Below, piece by piece: positions 7,676-15,347 of a stretch of 64,000 nt of DNA. The stretch is from Streptomyces sp. M92 (GTDB lineage: Bacteria; Actinomycetota; Actinomycetes; Streptomycetales; Streptomycetaceae), in contig NZ_CP101137.1 in assembly GCF_028473745.1 (NCBI RefSeq), positions 124,001-188,000 on the forward strand. Reading direction: 5' to 3'. Positions within the stretch are counted from its first letter, which is position 1. The number at the start of each line of letters is the position of its first letter. Under the pieces are notes generated by a model. It saw only the letters and a list, made by a program, of their open reading frames with translations. It did not search any database and was not told the DNA's origin. The position numbers and the translations under genes were made by a program.

Positions 7676-9505
7676 TTGGCCAGCAAGTCCTCCGCGCGCC
7701 TCGCCGCGCTCACCGTCGCCGCCGTCTGCTCGGCGGCGTCCACGATCGTCCTCACCTCGCCCGCGCACGCCGACTCCGTGCGCGTCCACGACATCCAGGG
7801 CAGCACGCGGCTGTCGCCGTACGCGGGCGAGCAGGTCACCGACGTGGCCGGAATCGTCACCGGTGTCCGCGGCTACGGCTCCTCCAGAGGCTTCTGGATC
7901 CAGGATCCGCGTCCCGACGCCGACCCGGCCACCAGTGAGGGCGTGTTCGTCTTCACCGGCTCCACCCCGAAGGGCGTCGCCGTCGGTGACGCGGTCACCG
8001 TCTCCGGCACGGTCTCGGAGTACGTCCCCGGCGGCACCTCCTCCGGCAACCAGTCGCTGACCGAGATCACCCGGCCGGTGTTCACGGTCGTCTCCAGCGG
8101 CAACGAGGTCCCCGCGCCGACGACGATCTCCGCCCGTTCCGTGCCGCGGGCGTACGCCCCCGAGGGCGACGAGGCCGCGAACGGCTCGGTCAACGGCCTG
8201 CCGCTGCGGCCCGCGAAGTACGCCCTGGACCACTACGAGTCCCTGGAGGGCATGAACGTCCGGGTCACCGACGCCCGCGTGGTCGGCGCCTCCGACCCGT
8301 ACACCGAGCTGTGGGTCACGGTGAAGCCCTGGGAGAACGCCAACCGCCGCGGTGGCACCGTCTACGGCTCGTACGACTCCCAGAACACCGGCCGCCTCCA
8401 GATCCAGTCCCTGGGCAGGCCGGCCGACTTCCCCGACGCCAACGTGGGCGACACCCTCGCCGGCACCACCGCGGGCCCGCTGGACTACAACCAGTACGGC
8501 GGCTACACGATGGTGGCGAGCGAGATCGGCACCCTCCGGAGCGGAGGCCTGGAGCGGGAGTCGACGCGCCGGCAGAGCGGCCGCGAGCTGGCGGTGGCGA
8601 CGTACAACGTCGAGAACCTCGACCCGTCCGACGACACCTTCGCCGCGCACGCCGAGGCTATCGTGCACAACCTCGCCTCGCCCGACATCGTGTCCCTGGA
8701 GGAGATCCAGGACGACAACGGCGCCACGGACGACGGCACGGTGACCGCCGGCGCGACGGTCGGCAAGCTGATCGACGCGATCGTCGCGGCCGGCGGCCCG
8801 CGCTACGACTGGCGCGGCATCGACCCGGTGGACGGCGAGGACGGCGGCCAGCCCGGCGGCAACATCCGCCAGGCGTTCCTGTTCAACCCGGAGCGGGTCT
8901 CGTTCACCGACCGCGGGGCCGGTGACGCGACCACCGCGACCGGGGTGACGAAGGTGCGCGGCAAGGCGGCGCTCACCCACTCCCCCGGCCGCGTCGACCC
9001 GGCGAACGCGGCCTGGGAGGACAGCCGCAAGCCGCTGGCCGGCGAGTTCGTCTTCCGCGGCCGGACCGTCGTCGTCATCGCCAACCACTTCAACTCCAAG
9101 GGCGGCGACCAGAGCCTGACGGCTCAGTACCAGCCGCCGTCGCGCGGCTCGGAGACGCAGCGCCACGCGCAGGCGACGGTGGTGAACACCTTCGTCAAGG
9201 ACATCCTGGCCGTCCAGCGGAACGCGGACGTCATCGCCCTCGGCGACATCAACGACTTCGAGTTCTCGAGGACGACCCGTCTCCTGGAGGACGACGGCGC
9301 CCTGTGGTCGGCGGTCAAGTCGCTGCCGAGGAGCGAGCGTTACTCGTACGTCTACCAGGGCAACAGCCAGGTCCTGGACCAGATCCTGGTCAGCCCGTCG
9401 ATCCGGTGGCACGGGCGGCTGTCGTACGACAGCGTGCACGTCAACGCCGAGTTCCACGACCAGATCAGCGACCACGACCCGCAGGTGCTGCGCTTCCGCC
9501 CGTAA
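7676..9505 (+). CDS. secreted endonuclease/exonuclease/phosphatase-family protein (ExeM/NucH-like)
   Basis: The start is a TTG at 7676: GGAGGG lies 8 bases upstream and the frame then gives a clean Sec signal peptide (ASKSSARLAALTVAAVCSA...SPAHA, cut before DS). The mature protein of about 575 residues begins with an OB-fold-like region (VTDVAGIVTGVRG, GFWIQDP, GVFVFTG) typical of extracellular nucleases of the ExeM/NucH type, then an EEP domain from about residue 300: VATYNVENLDPSD, DIVSLEEIQD, VVVIANHFNSKGGD, VIALGDINDFEF and a final ISDHDPQVLRF. These supply the metal-binding Asn, Glu, Asp and the catalytic His-Asp pair. Expected role is extracellular DNA/RNA hydrolysis or phosphate scavenging, which fits the neighbouring PhoX-like gene. 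The frame is open further upstream but that part is not protein-like. Confidence 0.88.
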   Translation: MASKSSARLAALTVAAVCSAASTIVLTSPAHADSVRVHDIQGSTRLSPYAGEQVTDVAGIVTGVRGYGSSRGFWIQDPRPDADPATSEGVFVFTGSTPKGVAVGDAVTVSGTVSEYVPGGTSSGNQSLTEITRPVFTVVSSGNEVPAPTTISARSVPRAYAPEGDEAANGSVNGLPLRPAKYALDHYESLEGMNVRVTDARVVGASDPYTELWVTVKPWENANRRGGTVYGSYDSQNTGRLQIQSLGRPADFPDANVGDTLAGTTAGPLDYNQYGGYTMVASEIGTLRSGGLERESTRRQSGRELAVATYNVENLDPSDDTFAAHAEAIVHNLASPDIVSLEEIQDDNGATDDGTVTAGATVGKLIDAIVAAGGPRYDWRGIDPVDGEDGGQPGGNIRQAFLFNPERVSFTDRGAGDATTATGVTKVRGKAALTHSPGRVDPANAAWEDSRKPLAGEFVFRGRTVVVIANHFNSKGGDQSLTAQYQPPSRGSETQRHAQATVVNTFVKDILAVQRNADVIALGDINDFEFSRTTRLLEDDGALWSAVKSLPRSERYSYVYQGNSQVLDQILVSPSIRWHGRLSYDSVHVNAEFHDQISDHDPQVLRFRP

Positions 9506-9527
9506 CCGGCGCCCGGTGGGGGCGGGT

Positions 9528-10232
9528 TCAGCGGGGCACGAGGCCGAGGGCGTGGTCGTAGCGGTTGACCGTGCTGCTCTTCAGGCCGGGCCAGTTCTGC
9601 ACCCGCTCCCACAGGGCGGACCCCGAACCGACGCCGTCACCCGGTGCGGCGAGGGCGTCGATGTGGGCCTGGGCGCTCTCCCACTCGGCGTAGTTGAGGA
9701 CGCGGGTGCCGTCGGTGCTGAGGTGGAAGTGGGCGGAGATACCTCCGGGGTGCGGCTCCGGCTCGCTCTCCAGGGCCTCGAACACCGCGTCCACCCAGGC
9801 GCGCTGCCGGTCGGGGCCGGGGCCCTCGAACTCGACGTCGACGATGACGACGCAGCCCGGGACGGGCGCCGTGCCGTCCTCGCGGGTGAGGCTGCGGTAG
9901 TGCCGGTACCGGCCGAGCCACAGCCGTTCGATGCCCGGCACGGCGGTGTCGATCTCGTCGACGCGTTCCCGGCGGTGTGTCTTGACGAAGGCCTCGTAGG
10001 CCTGCTCGTCGGCCCACTGGGAGTGGTGCAGCAGGGTGCTGCCGTCGTGGCCGGTGTAGACGTGGTAGCCGAGCAGGTCGTCGGCGGGCCAAGGGCGGCG
10101 CTCCCAGGTGTGGGCGATCGCGTCGACGGTCTGCCGCTGCCGTTCGGGGGTGCCCACCGACCAGGTGCTGAAGAAGGGCGCCCGGACGTCGGGGCGGGCG
10201 AGTTCGGGGTGGGCGTCGGTACGGCGGGTCAT
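9528..10232 (-). CDS. ABM-domain protein, two antibiotic-biosynthesis-monooxygenase-like domains
   Basis: The 234-residue protein has two dimeric alpha/beta-barrel repeats of the ABM type. The first (about residues 15-80) has FFSTWSVGTPERQRQTVDAI and LLHHSQWADEQAYEAFV; the second (about 120-205) has VVIVDVEFEGPGPDRQRAWVDAV and VLNYAEWESAQAHIDAL. Such domains occur in small cofactor-free monooxygenases, in heme-degrading enzymes and in proteins without known activity, so an enzymatic role is not certain. The ATG at 10232 (MTRRTDAHPELARP) is preceded by GGAG; an upstream in-frame extension is ignored for lack of a ribosome site. It is convergent with the nuclease gene. Confidence 0.78.
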   Translation of the reverse strand: MTRRTDAHPELARPDVRAPFFSTWSVGTPERQRQTVDAIAHTWERRPWPADDLLGYHVYTGHDGSTLLHHSQWADEQAYEAFVKTHRRERVDEIDTAVPGIERLWLGRYRHYRSLTREDGTAPVPGCVVIVDVEFEGPGPDRQRAWVDAVFEALESEPEPHPGGISAHFHLSTDGTRVLNYAEWESAQAHIDALAAPGDGVGSGSALWERVQNWPGLKSSTVNRYDHALGLVPR

Positions 10233-10322
10233 GCCGGCCTCCAGAGGTGGGTGGTCGTCGGGTGCACGCACCACCCTCGGGGCTCGACCAAGGTTGAGGT
10301 CAAGTGCCTTCGGGCCGGACAT

Positions 10323-10360
10323 GCGTGAGGAGGGGCCCGTTCGCAGGCCCCTCCTCACGC
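10323..10360 (-). terminator. strong inverted repeat after the DUF3618 gene
   Basis: GCGTGAGGAGGGGCC (10323-10337) and GGCCCCTCCTCACGC (10346-10360) form a perfect 15-bp stem with an 8-nt loop, a few bases beyond the minus-strand stop at 10368. Confidence 0.8.
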
Positions 10361-10367
10361 CGTGTTC

Positions 10368-10832
10368 TCAGCAGTGCCCGCGGTGACGGCGCCGCAGCAC
10401 GCCCGCCGACACCACGACGGCGCCCGCCGCCGCCCCGGCGACCAGCACCGCCCGGGGATGCCCGAGCCCGGACCGTACCGCGCCGCGAGCCCGCCGCGGC
10501 ACGCGCCGCTCGACGGTGTGCCCGGCCCTGCCGGCCCTGTCCTGCGCGGAGTGGCCGGCCTGCCCGGCCTTGTCCTGCACCGCGTGGCCGGCGTGCGCGG
10601 CGGAGCTGCGCAGTTGCACGGTCATGGCGCCGGCCTTGTCCCTGAGGTCGGCGGCCCGGGCCTTGGCACGGCCCTTCACGTCCGCCTTGCCCGCCAGCTC
10701 CTCCACGGTGTCGCCGAGCTGGCTGCGGGTCTGCTCGATCTGCTGCCGCAGCTCGTCGGGGCCCTTGGCCCCGCCCACTGGCTGCGCGGTGGAGCCGGCC
10801 CTCGTGCCGTCCCCGCTCGTCGCGTCGGTCAT
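10368..10832 (-). CDS. DUF3618-family membrane-anchored protein
   Basis: The 154-residue protein begins with a DUF3618 signature, GPDELRQQIEQTRSQLGDTVEELAGKADVKGRAK, followed by a heptad-like amphipathic region with repeated units (AGHAVQDKAGQAGHSAQDRAGRAGHTV) that suggests coiled coil. A single transmembrane segment lies near the C-terminus (AVLVAGAAAGAVVVSAGV), ending in RRRHRGHC. ATG at 10832 overlaps the stop of the holin-family gene by ATGA, so the two are translationally coupled. In actinobacteria this pair is a common envelope-associated module; its role is unknown. Confidence 0.83.
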   Translation of the reverse strand: MTDATSGDGTRAGSTAQPVGGAKGPDELRQQIEQTRSQLGDTVEELAGKADVKGRAKARAADLRDKAGAMTVQLRSSAAHAGHAVQDKAGQAGHSAQDRAGRAGHTVERRVPRRARGAVRSGLGHPRAVLVAGAAAGAVVVSAGVLRRRHRGHC

Positions 10833-11248
10833 CGATGCGCCCTTTCCCTGATCACGTCCACGTCGCTCCTGACGCTGCCGAGGGTCGCCTCGGGTTTCGG
10901 GGGCACGGCGCGGCGGAGCTGGGTGCGGCCCATCATGGCCAGTACGCCCGCGATCACGAAGAGCACCGCCGTCACGATGAGCGCCGCGGCCCAGACGGGC
11001 AGCGCCAGCGAGAGCGCGGCGGTGGCCGTGCCGGCCAACGCGAACAGGCCGACGTACGCGATGGCTCCCGCGGCGCCGAGCATCCCGCCGCCGCGCCCGG
11101 CGCGCTTGCCCTTCTCGGCCAGCTCCATCTTGGCGAGGGCCACTTCCTGGCGCACGAGCCGGGAGAGCTGTTCGGTGGCCTGACCGACGAGTTCGCCCAC
11201 GGAGTGCTGCTCGTCGCGCACCGGCCTGGTGTGCATGGTCCCGGTCAC
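10829..11248 (-). CDS. phage-holin-family (superfamily III) membrane protein
   Basis: The 139-residue protein has an N-terminal amphipathic helix (SVGELVGQATEQLSRLVRQEVALAKMELAEKG) and a two-helix membrane hairpin (AAGAIAYVGLFALAGTATAALSL and WAAALIVTAVLFVIAGVLAMMG). This is the pattern of the holin-superfamily-III/DUF1469 proteins found as ordinary chromosomal genes in actinobacteria. I chose the GTG at 11248 (VTGTMHTRP) because GGAGG lies 7 bases upstream; the ATG four codons later is possible. It is the first gene of the pair and its stop overlaps the next start. Confidence 0.8.
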   Translation of the reverse strand: MTGTMHTRPVRDEQHSVGELVGQATEQLSRLVRQEVALAKMELAEKGKRAGRGGGMLGAAGAIAYVGLFALAGTATAALSLALPVWAAALIVTAVLFVIAGVLAMMGRTQLRRAVPPKPEATLGSVRSDVDVIRERAHR

Positions 11249-11404
11249 GGTTCCGCCTCCTCTCGGTTCGGAGCACCCCGGGTACCCCCGGCCGACGGGC
11301 ACTACCCCTGCCGGTGTCCGGCCACCGATCCCGCAGCGTCCCTTACCGGTACCTCGTAGCAGATTTAAGTAGAGCTGCACGGTCGTCGCGCCGAGACTGC
11401 TTCC

Positions 11405-12325
11405 ATGACGACGGACCACCGTTCCCCCGCCCCCTTCGGCCGCGCCCTGTGCGCCATGGTCACGCCCCTCACCGAGTCCGGCGCGCTCGACCTGGACGGT
11501 GCGCGGCGGCTCGCCGACCGGCTGGTGTCGGCCGGCTGCGACGGTCTGGTGCTGTCCGGCACCACGGGCGAGTCGCCGACCACCACGGACGCCGAGAAGG
11601 CGGCGCTGGTCACGGCGGTGCGCGAGGCCGTCGGCGAGCGCGCGACGCTGGTCGCCGGGGTGGGCACCGCCGACACCCGGCACACGGTGGAGTTGGCGCT
11701 GGCCGCGGAGAAGGCCGGCGCGGACGGGCTGCTGGTGGTGTCGCCCTACTACAGCAGGCCCCCGCAGGATGCCGTGGAAGCGCACTTCCGGGAGGTCGCG
11801 GACGCGTCCGGCCTGCCCCTCGTGCTCTACGACATCCCCGGCCGCACCGGCACCCGCATCGAGCCGGCCACCCTGGTCCGGCTCGCGGACCATCCGCGGA
11901 TCGTCGCCGTCAAGGACTGCTCCTACGACCTTCTCGGCACCCAGAAGGTCCTCTCCGCCACCGACCTGGCCTACTACGCGGGCTGCGACGAGCAGGTCCT
12001 CGCCCTGTACGCGATGGGCGCGGCGGGTTGTGTCAGCACGGTCGCGAACGTCGTACCGGAGCTGTTCCGGTCCGTCCTCGACGCCTTCGACGCGGGCGAC
12101 ACCGGGCGGGCCGCCCTGTTGCAGCGCCGGGCGGTCCCGCTCATCGAGGCGATGACGGCGGCGGGTCTGCCCGGCACGGTCACCGCGAAGGCGCTGCTGG
12201 GCGCGCTGGGCCTGCCCGCGGGGCCGGTGCGGGCGCCGCTGCGGGCCGCGGACCGGGAGACGACCGGCGCCCTGCTGACGGCGTACGAGGATCTGGTGGC
12301 CGGCGCCGGTCAGCTCCAGGTGTAG
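11405..12325 (+). CDS. dapA: 4-hydroxy-tetrahydrodipicolinate synthase (DapA)
   Basis: This 306-residue TIM-barrel enzyme condenses pyruvate with aspartate semialdehyde, the first committed step of lysine/diaminopimelate synthesis. Visible are GTTGESPTTTDAEK (substrate loop, about 51-64), the catalytic tyrosine in YDIPGRTG (about 140), the Schiff-base lysine in IVAVKDCSYD (about 167) and the C-terminal helical extension. Length matches the family. ATG at 11405 follows no strong Shine-Dalgarno sequence; a short leader is likely. Streptomycetes often carry more than one dapA paralogue, so an N-acetylneuraminate lyase-like role of this copy is not excluded, although dapD lies 650 bp away. Confidence 0.9.
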   Translation: MTTDHRSPAPFGRALCAMVTPLTESGALDLDGARRLADRLVSAGCDGLVLSGTTGESPTTTDAEKAALVTAVREAVGERATLVAGVGTADTRHTVELALAAEKAGADGLLVVSPYYSRPPQDAVEAHFREVADASGLPLVLYDIPGRTGTRIEPATLVRLADHPRIVAVKDCSYDLLGTQKVLSATDLAYYAGCDEQVLALYAMGAAGCVSTVANVVPELFRSVLDAFDAGDTGRAALLQRRAVPLIEAMTAAGLPGTVTAKALLGALGLPAGPVRAPLRAADRETTGALLTAYEDLVAGAGQLQV

Positions 12326-12540
12326 CCGTCGCCGAACAGCAGGGTGTGTTCCAGTACGTCCTCCGCCGGGTCGTCGATCTGCCCCACGTTGACGTTGAGG
12401 AGGCCGACCCGGGGGCCGTTGTGCGAACCGGTGGTGGTCTCGTCGGCGTGCGCGGCCCCCGCCGGGGCCCAGCACACCAGCACGGCGGCGCCCGCCCCGG
12501 CCAGCCAACGCGCCACGGTCCTCGCCCGCTCGTTCGTCAT
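12310..12540 (-). CDS. small secreted protein of unknown function
   Basis: The 76-residue protein has a Sec signal peptide (RWLAGAGAAVLVCWAPAGAAHA, cut before DETT) and a 45-residue mature part without cysteines: GPRVGLLNVNVGQIDDPAEDVLEHTLLFGDG. ATG at 12540 has GAGGA six bases upstream. Its last codons overlap the end of dapA by 16 bp in convergent orientation. It has no chaplin or rodlin hallmark (no chaplin cysteine pair), though the VNVGQ-type hydrophobic strand is reminiscent of small surface proteins. Function unknown. Confidence 0.68.
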   Translation of the reverse strand: MTNERARTVARWLAGAGAAVLVCWAPAGAAHADETTTGSHNGPRVGLLNVNVGQIDDPAEDVLEHTLLFGDGYTWS

Positions 12541-12726
12541 ACCAGGTCCTCGTTTCGTCGGATCGGCGTCTGATCGGACTCTGCGTCCACCCGTTCATCC
12601 GCCAAGACCACCGGAAGGTCACGGCCGTCATCCGTATGTGCAGGGGGGCGCTCGAGGCACGCGGCGGCAAATCGTGTTGGCCCCGCACCACCCGCGCGCC
12701 TGGGGTCACGCGGTGAGCAGACGACG

Positions 12727-12897
12727 GTGGCCCGGGGCGTCCCGGGCGGCTACCGGATATGGGACAACCGGAGCCGCCGCTTCTGGGGCGAGCACTACGA
12801 GCTGTGCCCCGACGGCATCCTGAAGGAGCTGAACGGCGCGGCCGACCGGGACCGCATCGCCGCCCTGCTGAAGCGGTACCGGGCCCTGAAACGTTGA
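12727..12897 (+). CDS. short conserved-looking protein (56 aa) of unknown function
   Basis: From a GTG at 12727 the frame encodes 56 residues that look like real protein: VPGGYRIWDNRSRRFWGEHY, then CPDGILKELNG and DRIAALLKRYRALKR. The Trp/Arg-rich start and helical end resemble small actinobacterial proteins with a 'YRIWD...WWG' pattern. The only in-frame start candidate downstream of the TGA at 12571 is this GTG, and its ribosome site is weak (GAGCAG), so the start is uncertain. A strong hairpin begins at its stop codon, which supports a transcribed gene ending here. Confidence 0.5.
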   Translation: MARGVPGGYRIWDNRSRRFWGEHYELCPDGILKELNGAADRDRIAALLKRYRALKR

Positions 12898-12940
12898 ACG
12901 CCCTCCCGGGCGCCGCGTACGGGCGGGTCGGGAGGGCGTT
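12897..12940. terminator. bidirectional terminator between the short gene and dapD
   Basis: AACGCCCTCCC (12897-12907) and GGGAGGGCGTT (12930-12940) form a perfect 11-bp stem between two convergent genes; the arms end in AA/TT, giving short U runs in either direction. Confidence 0.7.
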
Positions 12941-12973
12941 TCGGTGACTCGGTCGGCGCTCCGCCGACGCCGG

Positions 12974-13963
12974 TCAGTTGTGGCTGTGCAGGATCTCGTT
13001 CAGGCCGCCCCACACCGCGTTGTTCGGGCGGGCCTCGACCGTGCCCGTGACCGAGTTGCGGCGGAAGAGGATGTTGGAGGCGCCGGAGAGCTCGCGGGCC
13101 TTGACGACCTGGCCGTCGGGCATGGTCACGCGGGTGCCCGCGGTGACGTAGAGGCCGGCCTCGACCACGCACTCGTCGCCCAGCGCGATGCCGACGCCCG
13201 CCTCGGCACCGACCAGGCAGCGCTCGCCGATGACGATGCGGACGTTGCCGCCGCCGGAGAGGGTGCCCATGGTGGAGGCGCCGCCGCCGATGTCGGAGCC
13301 GTCGCCGACGACGACGCCCGCGGAGATGCGGCCCTCGACCATTGAGGTGCCCAGCGTGCCGGCGTTGAAGTTGACGAAGCCCTCGTGCATGACCGTGGTG
13401 CCCTCGGCCAGGTGCGCGCCGAGCCGGACCCGGTCGGCGTCGGCGATACGGACACCCTTGGGGGCGACGTAGTCCGTCATGCGCGGGAACTTGTCGACCG
13501 AGGTGACCTGGAGGTGCAGGCCCTCGGCGCGGGCGTTGAGGCGGACCTTCTCGATGTCGTCGACGGCGACCGGGCCCAGCGAGGTCCAGGCGACGTTGGC
13601 GAGGTGGGCGAAGATGCCGTCCAGGTTCTGGCCGTGCGGCTTGACCAGGCGGTGGGAGAGCAGGTGCAGGCGCAGGTAGACGTCGTGCGTGTCGACCGGC
13701 TTCTCGTCGAGCGAGGAGATGACCGTGCGGACCGCGACCACCTCGACGCCGCGGCGGGCGTCGGGACCGACCGCGGCGGTGGCGCCGCCGCCGAGGAGCT
13801 CGGCGGCCTGCTCTGCGGTGAGGCGCTCGGTGCCGGACGGGCCGGGCTCGGCGGCGAGTTCGGGAGCCGGGAACCAGGTGTCGAGGACGGTGCCGTCGGC
13901 GGCGATCGTGGCGAGCCCGGCGGCCACGGCGCCGGTGGTGCGGGAAGCAGTCGTGTCGGTCAT
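12974..13963 (-). CDS. dapD: 2,3,4,5-tetrahydropyridine-2,6-dicarboxylate N-succinyltransferase (DapD)
   Basis: The 329-residue enzyme transfers succinyl from succinyl-CoA to tetrahydrodipicolinate in the lysine/DAP pathway. The N-terminal part ([31 protein letters not shown]) is the actinobacterial DapD head domain. From about residue 175 comes the left-handed beta-helix of hexapeptide repeats: [74 protein letters not shown]. Length matches the long actinobacterial type. ATG at 13963 ([11 protein letters not shown]). It is transcribed alone, convergent with the short gene at 12727. Confidence 0.95.
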   Translation of the reverse strand: MTDTTASRTTGAVAAGLATIAADGTVLDTWFPAPELAAEPGPSGTERLTAEQAAELLGGGATAAVGPDARRGVEVVAVRTVISSLDEKPVDTHDVYLRLHLLSHRLVKPHGQNLDGIFAHLANVAWTSLGPVAVDDIEKVRLNARAEGLHLQVTSVDKFPRMTDYVAPKGVRIADADRVRLGAHLAEGTTVMHEGFVNFNAGTLGTSMVEGRISAGVVVGDGSDIGGGASTMGTLSGGGNVRIVIGERCLVGAEAGVGIALGDECVVEAGLYVTAGTRVTMPDGQVVKARELSGASNILFRRNSVTGTVEARPNNAVWGGLNEILHSHN

Positions 13964-14016
13964 GAGGGCAACCTAACCGGCCGGGGGGTCCGGTAGCGAA
14001 CCGGCCGCCGGGCATC

Positions 14017-14595
14017 TCACGTGCCGGTCGCCCCCGCCCCGGCCCGCACCGACCCGCCTGAGCCCAGCACCCGCGCCAGCACCTGTCGCGCGTACCCCTC
14101 GTCGTACGCCGAGTCCGTCAGCAGCACCTGCAGACAGATCCCGTCCAGCACCGCGACCAGCGCCCGCGCCGTCACCGGGTCCGTCCGGGCGGCGAGGAGC
14201 GCGCCCACCCCCTCGCACCACTCCGCGGCCACCGGGCGCAGCGCGGGCCGGCGCAGGGCCGCCAGATACAGCTCGTACTCCAGCTCGACACCCGTGCGGT
14301 CCCCGCCCAGCCACTCGCCGAGGACGCGGGCGAGCTCGGCGGGAAGGTCCGCGCGGGGGTCGGCGAGGGCCGGGTGGCCCGCGACCACCTTGGCGAAGCC
14401 CTCGTTGGCCTGGCGCAGGGCGGCTACCAGGAGTTCGTCGAGGGTGGCGAAGTGGTACGTCGTCGAGCCCAGCGGGACGTCCGCCTCGGCGGCGACCGTG
14501 CGGTGGCTGAGGCCCGCGATGCCCTGCCGTCCGACGACGCGGATCGCGGCGTCGATGATCCGCTGACGCCGCTCGGGGTCGTGGCGGCGCGGCAT
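14017..14595 (-). CDS. TetR-family regulator of the adjacent SMR pump
   Basis: The 192-residue protein opens with a TetR DNA-binding domain: RRQRIIDAAIRVVGRQGIAGLSHRTVAAEADVPLGSTTYHF. The C-terminal part fits a TetR_C ligand domain (LDGICLQVLLTDSAYDEGYARQVLARVL). The ATG at 14595 shares bases with the stop of the upstream SMR gene (TGATG), so it is translated by coupling; the long upstream extension of the frame runs across the SMR gene and is rejected. The gene pair is probably autoregulated through the palindrome at 14917-14930. Confidence 0.87.
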   Translation of the reverse strand: MPRRHDPERRQRIIDAAIRVVGRQGIAGLSHRTVAAEADVPLGSTTYHFATLDELLVAALRQANEGFAKVVAGHPALADPRADLPAELARVLGEWLGGDRTGVELEYELYLAALRRPALRPVAAEWCEGVGALLAARTDPVTARALVAVLDGICLQVLLTDSAYDEGYARQVLARVLGSGGSVRAGAGATGT

Positions 14596-14915
14596 CAGTG
14601 CGCGCCACCGAGGTTGAGGACGACGACGCCGATGATGATCAGTGCGATGCCCGCGGCCTTGGCGACGGTCATCCCCTCGCCCATGAACGCCACGCCGATG
14701 GCGGCGATGGTCGCCGTGCCGACACCGGCCCAGATGGCGTAGGCGGTGCCGACGGCGAGGGTCTTCAGGGTCTGGGCGAGCAGCGTGAAGGAGAGGATGT
14801 AGGCGAGTGCCGTCAGCAGTGAGGGGACCAGCCTGGTGAAACCCTCGCTGTACTTCATGGCGGTGGTGCCGGCGACCTCGGCGGCGATGGCTCCGGCCAG
14901 GAGCAGATATCCCAT
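14595..14915 (-). CDS. small multidrug resistance (SMR) family efflux protein
   Basis: The 106-residue protein has four transmembrane helices and the SMR signature. The conserved membrane glutamate is in IAAEVAGTTAMKYSEGF (helix 1, Glu at about 13), followed by LTALAYILSFTLLAQTLKTLAVGTAYAIWAGVGT and GEGMTVAKAAGIALIIIGVVVLN. Such proteins export cationic compounds or guanidinium by proton antiport as dimers. I chose the ATG at 14915 (MGYLLLAGA), which is the family start. No ribosome site precedes it, and a -10-like TATGTA lies about 12 bases upstream, so the mRNA is probably leaderless. It is the first gene of a two-gene unit with a TetR regulator. Confidence 0.9.
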   Translation of the reverse strand: MGYLLLAGAIAAEVAGTTAMKYSEGFTRLVPSLLTALAYILSFTLLAQTLKTLAVGTAYAIWAGVGTATIAAIGVAFMGEGMTVAKAAGIALIIIGVVVLNLGGAH

Positions 14916-14916
14916 G

Positions 14917-14930
14917 TGTACGAGCGTACA
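14917..14930. promoter_or_regulatory. palindromic operator over the SMR-tetR promoter
   Basis: TGTACG-AG-CGTACA is a perfect 6-bp inverted repeat lying 1 bp upstream of the SMR start codon. It overlaps the -10-like TATGTA (minus strand, 14932-14927); a TTGTCG sits 19 bp further up (14957-14952). A TetR repressor bound here would block transcription start. Confidence 0.6.
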
Positions 14931-14955
14931 TAACGAAGGCGTCCACACGCACGAC

Positions 14956-14984
14956 AACGGCGGCGCCCATAGGGCGCCGCCGTT
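14956..14984 (-). terminator. terminator of the suf operon
   Basis: AACGGCGGCGCCC (14956-14968) and GGGCGCCGCCGTT (14972-14984) pair perfectly over 13 bp with a 3-nt loop, 31 bp past the sufT stop. The left arm touches the -35 region of the SMR promoter. Confidence 0.82.
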
Positions 14985-15014
14985 CTCTCAAGCGATGTGC
15001 CTCAGCGATGTGCC

Positions 15015-15347
15015 TCAGACGTTGAAGCCGAGCGCGCGCAGCTGCTCGCGGCCGTCGTCCGTGATCTTGTCCGGGCCCCACGGCGGCATCCAGACCCAGT
15101 TGATCCGCAGCTCGCTGACGAGGCCGTCCGTAGCGGACTTGGCCTGGTCTTCGATCACGTCGGTCAGCGGACAGGCCGCCGACGTCAGGGTCATGTCGAT
15201 CGTCGCGATGTTCGCGTCGTCGATGTGGACGCCGTAGATCAGGCCCAGGTTGACGACGTCGATGCCCAGCTCGGGGTCCACGACGTCCAGCAGGGCTTCG
15301 CGGACCTCCTCCTCGGAGGCGGGCTTCATTTCCACGGTCTCACTCAT
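15015..15347 (-). CDS. sufT: SufT/MIP18-type Fe-S assembly protein (DUF59)
   Basis: The 110-residue protein is a DUF59/PaaD-like domain: EEEVREALLDVVDPELGIDVVNLGLIYGV, then MTLTSAACPLTDVIEDQAKSA with the conserved cysteine, and VWMPPWGPDKITDDGREQLRALGF. Members assist late Fe-S cluster assembly or transfer to targets. It is the last gene of the suf operon; ATG at 15347 overlaps the sufU stop by ATGA. A strong hairpin follows. Confidence 0.93.
   Translation of the reverse strand: MSETVEMKPASEEEVREALLDVVDPELGIDVVNLGLIYGVHIDDANIATIDMTLTSAACPLTDVIEDQAKSATDGLVSELRINWVWMPPWGPDKITDDGREQLRALGFNV

Noticed and set aside
10829..11248. Prophage holin
   Set aside because: No other phage genes; this holin-superfamily-III type is a usual chromosomal gene in actinobacteria.
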